This document shows, one piece after another, positions 6,775 through 10,433 of a stretch of 10,433 nucleotides of DNA. Source of the DNA: Planctomycetales bacterium (GTDB taxonomy: Bacteria > Planctomycetota > Planctomycetia > Isosphaerales > Isosphaeraceae); the NCBI GenBank assembly GCA_027435495.1, contig DAHZZC010000592.1, forward strand, positions 1-10,433. Direction: 5' to 3'. The stretch's first letter is position 1; the number at the start of each line of letters is the position of its first letter. The notes below the pieces were generated by a model that searched no databases, was not told the origin of the DNA, and saw nothing but the letters and a program-made list of their open reading frames with translations. A program made the position numbers and the translations under genes.

Positions 6775-6850
6775 TAGCCTAATGGCCCGGACGCGGAGGG
6801 CGAGAGCGAAATCCGACGATCCCGGGGGACGCGACTCCTCGCGAGGCACG

Positions 6851-8275
6851 ATGCTCGACCCAGCCGACAGGCCGATCGCCCCGCGCTGCATTTCCCGGCG
6901 AGGATGGCTCCGCGCTGGTGCACTGCCCTGGCTGGGAGTCGGGATGGCGGATATCCTTCGGTGTCAGGCCGCCGCTGCGTCCCCGTTGTGGCAGCCGAAG
7001 CCTGTCCGCGGGGTCATTCTCGCGTTCTGTCCCGGCGGTCCGAGCCACCTGGAAACGTTCGACCCCAAGCCAGACGCTCCCCGCGAGGTCCGGGGCGAGT
7101 TTGAGACCATCCCGAGCGCGATCCCGGGCGTCCGTCTCGGTGAGTATCTGCCCGAGCTGGCCCGTTGCCTCGATCGGGTGACGGTTGTCCGATCGATGAA
7201 GACGACGAGCCCGGTCCACGAGCTGGCCGTGCATCGACTGCTCGGCGGCGTCACCGAGCCGCCCTCGGGCACCGGCGTCGCGGCGACCCGAAACGATCGA
7301 CCGCATCTCGGGGCCCTGGTCGCGGCCTCGCGGCTGGAGTCGAAGGGGATTCCGACCTCGGTCATCCTGCCAGGCCGGCTGACCTTCGAGGGCGCCACGT
7401 TCCCCGGCCAGAACGCGGGTTTCCTGGGCTCTCGGTTCGACCCGTGGCACCTGGTCGGCGACCCCTCCGATCCCGAGTTCGCCGCCTCCATCCTCGACCT
7501 GCCCGCCGACCTCGCCGGCGATCGCACCCAGACTCGATCGGCCTGGCTCGACCTGGTCGACGCCCAGCGCCGGGACCTGGACCGATCGTTGAGCGGCCGG
7601 CAACTCGACGAGTTCCGGGGCCGGGCGATGGACGTTCTGGCTTCGGGACGCTCTCGGCGAGCGTTCGACCTTTCACGCGAGGACCCTCGCATCCGCGACC
7701 GGTACGGCCGGACGCCGATGGGCCAGGGCCTGCTGCTCGGCCTCCGTCTGGTCGAGGCGGGCGTCTCGCTCGTACAGGTCAACCTTGGCGAGTCGAATGT
7801 CTGGGACACGCACGAGAATAACTTCGGCCGGCTCCGCAACATCCTCTTGCCGCCCTTCGATCGGGCGGTCTCGGCGATGATCGACGACCTGGAGCGCAGG
7901 GGGCTCTGGGACGAGGTTCTGGTGATCGTGACAGGTGAGTTCGGCCGGACTCCCCGGGTCGGCCAGCCGATCAAGGGGGGAGCCGGCGCGAAGCCCGACG
8001 GTCGCGACCACTGGCCGGGCGTCTTCAGCTTGCTCGCCTTCGGCGCGGGCGTGGGACGGGGTCAGGTCCTGGGCGCCAGTGACCGCCTCGCCGCGTTCCC
8101 GACGTCGCCGTCGTACTCGCCCGCGGACCTCGCCGCGAACGTCCTCGCTGCCCTCGGCGTCGATCCCTCGCGGATGCTGACCGACGCCCTCGGCCGGCCA
8201 TTCCCCGTGAACTCCGGCACGCCCATTCCGTTGCGCGGGTCCATGCACCAGAGAGACACAGAGCCACAGAAGTAA
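6851..8275 (+). CDS. DUF1501 family protein with twin-arginine signal
   Basis: A 474-residue protein. Residues 14-35 hold a Tat-type signal: CISRRGWLRAG, a moderately hydrophobic stretch ending at MADIL. The body shows the DUF1501 pattern, which resembles the alkaline-phosphatase/sulfatase fold: GVILAFCPGGPSHLETFDPK near the start of the mature part, then TVVRSMKT, LGLRLVEAGVSLVQVNLG, WDTHENNF, LVIVTGEFGRTPRV, GRDHWPGVFSLLAFGAGV, and DLAANVLAALGVDP. These are the aspartate and histidine positions expected of a metal-dependent hydrolase-like site, though the substrate of the family is unproven. In planctomycetes DUF1501 genes often accompany DUF1549/DUF1553 cytochrome-type genes; none is adjacent here. 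I start at ATG 6851, which has GAGG 4 nt upstream; ATG 6782 has no visible site. The last residues, MHQRDTEPQK, are encoded by an inverted copy of the neighbouring repeat and are probably not ancestral. Confidence 0.9.
   Translation: MLDPADRPIAPRCISRRGWLRAGALPWLGVGMADILRCQAAAASPLWQPKPVRGVILAFCPGGPSHLETFDPKPDAPREVRGEFETIPSAIPGVRLGEYLPELARCLDRVTVVRSMKTTSPVHELAVHRLLGGVTEPPSGTGVAATRNDRPHLGALVAASRLESKGIPTSVILPGRLTFEGATFPGQNAGFLGSRFDPWHLVGDPSDPEFAASILDLPADLAGDRTQTRSAWLDLVDAQRRDLDRSLSGRQLDEFRGRAMDVLASGRSRRAFDLSREDPRIRDRYGRTPMGQGLLLGLRLVEAGVSLVQVNLGESNVWDTHENNFGRLRNILLPPFDRAVSAMIDDLERRGLWDEVLVIVTGEFGRTPRVGQPIKGGAGAKPDGRDHWPGVFSLLAFGAGVGRGQVLGASDRLAAFPTSPSYSPADLAANVLAALGVDPSRMLTDALGRPFPVNSGTPIPLRGSMHQRDTEPQK
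8249..8272 (-). repeat. CT-rich octamer repeat, inverted copy inside the DUF1501 3' end
   Basis: Read on the minus strand, this is three 8-nt units: CTTCTGTG, GCTCTGTG and TCTCTCTG. It is the same element as the three plus-strand copies downstream but in opposite orientation. It encodes the last complete codons of the DUF1501 gene, whose TAA is at 8273-8275. Bases 8259-8270 are exactly complementary to 8466-8477 in the last copy (12 bp), so the transcript could form a long-range stem. Confidence 0.75.
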
Positions 8276-8333
8276 GACCAGGAAGCCATGCTTTTTAAGA
8301 AAAGAGCGCGATCATTCCGATTCTCCCAAACGA

Positions 8334-8369
8334 GATTTCTCTGTGCCTCTGAGTCTTTGTGGTAGATTC
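8334..8369 (+). repeat. CT-rich octamer repeat, copy 1
   Basis: Flank GATT, then units TCTCTGTG (8338-8345), CCTCTGAG (8346-8353) and TCTTTGTG (8354-8361), then GTAGATTC. The three-unit core is 24 nt, so an open frame can run through it on either strand. It is more diverged than copy 2. Confidence 0.75.
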
Positions 8370-8385
8370 CTGAATTCTCCGTCTG

Positions 8386-8421
8386 GATTTCTCTGTGTCT
8401 CTGTGTCTCTGTGGTTGATTT
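8386..8421 (+). repeat. CT-rich octamer repeat, copy 2 (best copy)
   Basis: Flank GATT, then three identical TCTCTGTG units at 8390-8397, 8398-8405 and 8406-8413, then GTTGATTT. The start is 52 nt after the start of copy 1. The perfect units suggest recent expansion or repair by slippage. The minus strand reads as QRHRDTE-like residues, a pattern common among short predicted proteins in many bacteria. Confidence 0.8.
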
Positions 8422-8459
8422 GAGACCATTGAGCGAGCCGTCTGTTTTTCCACAATCGG

Positions 8460-8487
8460 GATTTCTCTGTGGCTCTGCGGTTGATTC
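8460..8487 (+). repeat. CT-rich octamer repeat, copy 3 (two-unit form)
   Basis: Flank GATT, then TCTCTGTG (8464-8471) and GCTCTGCG (8472-8479), then GTTGATTC. It has one octamer fewer than the other copies, with both flanks kept. That shows the element has fixed ends and a core that gains or loses whole units. It ends 21 nt before the start codon of the epimerase gene. Confidence 0.75.
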
Positions 8488-8508
8488 GACGGGAAGGGTG
8501 TTCGACGT

Positions 8509-9474
8509 ATGCGAGTGCTGATCACCGGCGGCGCGGGGTTCATCGGCTCGCACCTCGCGGAGGCCTACCTGGACCGCGGCGACGAGGTCTTCGTCCTGGA
8601 TGACCTCTCGACCGGCAGCATCGAGAACATCCGCCACCTCAAGCCGAATCCGCGGTTCCACTACACGATTGAGAGCGTCCACCACGCGCCGACGGTCGCC
8701 GAGTTGGTCGATTCCTGTGATGCGGTCGTCCACCTGGCGGCGGCAGTCGGCGTCCGTCTGATCGTGGAGAGCCCGGTCCGGACGATTGAGACAAACGTTC
8801 ACGGAACCGAGGTCGTGCTGGCGCAGGCGAACAAGAAGAAGAAAAAGGTGCTGATCGCGTCCACGTCGGAGGTCTACGGGCTGAGTGAGCAGGTTCCGTT
8901 CCGCGAGGACGGCAACCTCGTCCTCGGGCCGACCTCGAAGGGGCGATGGAGCTACGCCTGCTCGAAGGCGATCGACGAGTTCCTGGCGCTCGCCTACTGG
9001 CGCGAGCGGAAGCTCCCGACGGTGATTGTCCGGCTCTTCAACACCGTTGGTCCTCGTCAGACCGGGCAATATGGAATGGTTGTGCCGACGTTTGCGAAGC
9101 AGGCGCTCACGGGCCGCCCGATCACGATTTATGGCGACGGCCAGCAGTCTCGATGCTTCTGCCACGTTGCCGATGTCGTCGGTGCGATCATCGGGCTGAT
9201 GGACCATTCGAGGGCCGTCGGCGAGGTCTTCAACATTGGCTCCGACGAGGAGGTCACGATCCGGGGGCTCGCCGATCGCGTGAAGGCGCTGGCAGGCTCG
9301 GATTCGGAGATCGTCGCGATCCCGTACGAGCAGGCGTATGGCGAGGGCTTCGAGGACATGCCGCGCCGGGTGCCCGACCTCGCCAAGGTCGGCGGCCTGA
9401 TCGGCTATCGCCCGACGCGAACACTCGATCAGATCCTGCAATCGGTGATCGAATTCTTCCGCGATGCCCCCTGA
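8509..9474 (+). CDS. NAD-dependent epimerase/dehydratase, extended SDR, nucleotide-sugar type
   Basis: A 321-residue cytoplasmic enzyme of the extended short-chain dehydrogenase/reductase family. The NAD-binding turn is GGAGFIGSH at 7-15, with Asp31-Asp32 at the end of the second strand, which favours NAD over NADP. The catalytic set is Ser118/Ser120 in ASTSEVYG, Tyr149 and Lys153 in SYACSK. RLFNTVGPRQTGQYGMVVP at 175-193 and YGDGQQSRCFCHVADV at 208-223 are the usual nucleotide-sugar binding region. The length is normal. The family includes UDP-glucose 4-epimerases, UDP-glucuronate decarboxylases and dTDP-glucose dehydratases; the sequence does not fix the reaction. A likely role is making sugars for surface polysaccharide. 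The ATG at 8509 is followed at once by the family opening MRVLITGG and has AGGG about 10 nt upstream. A KKKKK run at 109-113 sits before the third strand. Confidence 0.92.
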   Translation: MRVLITGGAGFIGSHLAEAYLDRGDEVFVLDDLSTGSIENIRHLKPNPRFHYTIESVHHAPTVAELVDSCDAVVHLAAAVGVRLIVESPVRTIETNVHGTEVVLAQANKKKKKVLIASTSEVYGLSEQVPFREDGNLVLGPTSKGRWSYACSKAIDEFLALAYWRERKLPTVIVRLFNTVGPRQTGQYGMVVPTFAKQALTGRPITIYGDGQQSRCFCHVADVVGAIIGLMDHSRAVGEVFNIGSDEEVTIRGLADRVKALAGSDSEIVAIPYEQAYGEGFEDMPRRVPDLAKVGGLIGYRPTRTLDQILQSVIEFFRDAP

Positions 9475-9487
9475 CCGAAGGAAACGG

Positions 9488-9518
9488 GCTCGCGGAGGCG
9501 ACGGGGGCTTTCGCGAGC
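9488..9518 (+). terminator. Strong hairpin after the epimerase gene, probable terminator
   Basis: Arms GCTCGCGGAGGC (9488-9499) and GCTTTCGCGAGC (9507-9518) pair over 12 positions, ten Watson-Crick and two G-U, with a 7-nt loop. The hairpin begins 13 nt after the epimerase stop codon. There is no run of U after the stem, which is common in GC-rich bacteria. Confidence 0.5.
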
Positions 9519-9539
9519 GTCGGTCGGCGGGCAAAATGA

Positions 9540-9555
9540 GGGCCGAGATCGGCCC
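9540..9555. other. Perfect inverted repeat upstream of the cupin gene
   Basis: GGGCCGA (9540-9546) and TCGGCCC (9549-9555) are exact inverted copies with a 2-nt centre, 48 nt before the cupin start. It may be an operator or a second stem of the terminator region. It has the same size and geometry as the element at 6728-6743 but a different sequence, so one shared regulator is not implied. Confidence 0.3.
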
Positions 9556-9603
9556 GGTTCGTCGTGCGACCAAGGGACGTCCCAGATCGAAAGGTAATCG
9601 AGG

Positions 9604-10433
9604 ATGGCCGAGAAGAACACGGCCGCGCAGGCTCGCGCGGCGCTCGATGGCGGCGAGGGTATCCTGAGGCTGGCACCCACCTGGGTGCCCCGATCGTTCC
9701 TGATGCCGGGCGGCCGGCTGAAGCTCTCGCGCGAGGATCTTTACGCGCTCGGCACCCACCGGGGCGGCATCGACGAGCGGTGGTTCGCCTCCACAACGCC
9801 AGCCGCCAACGAGGGCGCACCGCCGGACGAGGGACTCAGCTACGTCGTTCACGACGGCGGCCGATTCACCCTCGCCGACGCAATCGCCGACAACGGCCCA
9901 GAGATGATCGGCCAGAAGCTCTGGGACACGTACAAGCGGTGGCCGGTCTATAGCAAGTTCTTCGACAACCTCGGCCCGATCCCCCACCACATGCACCAGA
10001 GCCAGGAGCAGGCTCAAAAGCTCGGCCGCGAGGGGAAGCCGGAGAGCTATTATTTCCCGCCCCAGCTTAACTGGACCGGGAACAACTTCCCGTACACCTT
10101 CTTCGGCCTGGAACCGGGGACGTCGAAGGACGAGCTGCGCGGCTGCCTCGAGCGCTGGAACCAGGGCGATAATGGAATTTTGGACCTCTCGAAGGCCTAT
10201 CGTCTCAAGCCGGGAACCGGCTGGCTCGTGCCGCCCGACGTTTTGCACGCCCCCGGGTCGCTGGTGACCTACGAGCCGCAGAGGGGCTCGGACGTCTTCG
10301 GGATGTACCAGTCGATGGTCGAGGGCCGCCGCGTTCCCTGGGAGTTGCTGGTCAAGGACGTCCCCGAGCAATACCACCACGACCTCGACTACCTGGTCGA
10401 GCAGCTCGACTGGGAGAAGAACGTCGATCCCGA
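9604..10433 (+). CDS. Mannose-6-phosphate-isomerase-like cupin protein, C-terminus cut off
   Basis: The frame is open from ATG 9604 to the window edge, giving 276 residues and no stop. After a short Ala-rich head it has APTWVPRSFLMPGG, and then two halves typical of cupin metal sites. The first is GPIPHHMHQSQEQ, with His128, His129 and His131, plus Glu147 in KPESYYFPPQ. The second is GTGWLVPPDVLHAPGS, with His215. The spacing resembles the zinc site of type I phosphomannose isomerases, which use Gln, His, Glu and His. That suggests a sugar-phosphate isomerase or related sugar-binding cupin. The substrate is not proven, and the general fold call is stronger than the enzyme call. GAGG abuts the ATG and AAAGG lies about 9 nt upstream of it. 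It follows the epimerase gene, but a hairpin in the 129-nt gap argues for separate transcription. Confidence 0.72.
   Translation, partial: MAEKNTAAQARAALDGGEGILRLAPTWVPRSFLMPGGRLKLSREDLYALGTHRGGIDERWFASTTPAANEGAPPDEGLSYVVHDGGRFTLADAIADNGPEMIGQKLWDTYKRWPVYSKFFDNLGPIPHHMHQSQEQAQKLGREGKPESYYFPPQLNWTGNNFPYTFFGLEPGTSKDELRGCLERWNQGDNGILDLSKAYRLKPGTGWLVPPDVLHAPGSLVTYEPQRGSDVFGMYQSMVEGRRVPWELLVKDVPEQYHHDLDYLVEQLDWEKNVDP

Noticed and set aside
8429..8456. Possible promoter TTGAGC, 16 nt, CACAAT upstream of the epimerase gene
   Set aside because: Both boxes match only four of six bases and the site lies among CT-rich repeats where chance matches are likely.
8334..8487. Could the repeat cluster be a CRISPR array?
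   Set aside because: Copies are low-complexity octamer arrays with unequal spacing (52 and 74 nt) and variable length, one further copy is inverted, and no cas gene is nearby.
8295..8543. An 82-codon minus-strand frame across the repeats with QRHRDTE-type residues
   Set aside because: The residues are just the translation of the octamer repeats and the overlap reaches into the epimerase gene. There is no ribosome site or domain to support a protein.
8839..8848. Possible frameshift signal in the AAG/AAA lysine run of the epimerase
   Set aside because: The run has only five consecutive A bases and does not make the A-AAA-AAG heptamer; the frame continues normally through conserved motifs.
8062..10380. 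A 772-codon open frame on the minus strand
   Set aside because: It runs antisense through the DUF1501 end, the repeats, the epimerase and the cupin, all of which have clear families on the plus strand. Its residues are Arg/Asp/Leu-rich without any domain, as expected for an antisense frame in GC-rich DNA.

Overview
The window is GC-rich with densely packed genes and looks like a planctomycete chromosome, most likely from the Isosphaeraceae side of the phylum. The evidence is the gene content: a secreted DUF1559 protein, a Tat-exported DUF1501 protein, an ECF sigma factor coupled to an unrecognised one-pass membrane protein, and a secreted protein of a type I know only from planctomycetes. No tRNA, rRNA, CRISPR array, insertion sequence or phage gene was seen.

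Layout, left to right. (1) 1-96, minus: the N-terminus of a LarC-type nickel pincer cofactor protein, cut by the window edge. (2) 263-4229, plus: a tight four-gene unit of ECF sigma factor, one-pass membrane protein (probable sigma partner), secreted planctomycete protein of unknown function, and secreted DUF1559 protein. The first three genes overlap at stop and start codons and the fourth follows after 24 nt. (3) 4378-5247, plus: a membrane-anchored M48 zinc metalloprotease. (4) 5288-6717, minus: a nicotinamidase-like cysteine hydrolase followed by an HD-domain phosphohydrolase that starts inside its stop codon (GTGA). These converge on the protease gene across a small hairpin. (5) 6851-8275, plus: a DUF1501 protein, divergent from the hydrolase. 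A perfect 16-bp inverted repeat lies in the shared upstream region. (6) 8241-8487: a cluster of CT-rich repeats built from 8-nt units (consensus TCTCTGTG), three in one orientation and one inverted. The inverted copy is the 3' end of the DUF1501 gene and brings it close to its stop codon. (7) 8509-9474, plus: an extended SDR nucleotide-sugar epimerase/dehydratase, followed by a strong hairpin. (8) 9604 to the right edge, plus: a mannose-6-phosphate-isomerase-like cupin protein, incomplete.

How the genes may work together: region 2 reads as a sigma-controlled module for cell-envelope or exported proteins. Region 4 is a two-enzyme operon that may act on nicotinamide or nucleotide metabolites. 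Regions 7 and 8 both suggest sugar metabolism but are separated by a likely terminator. Nothing here is a clear defence system or a complete undescribed pathway. The most unusual signal is the octamer repeat cluster and its intrusion into the DUF1501 reading frame.
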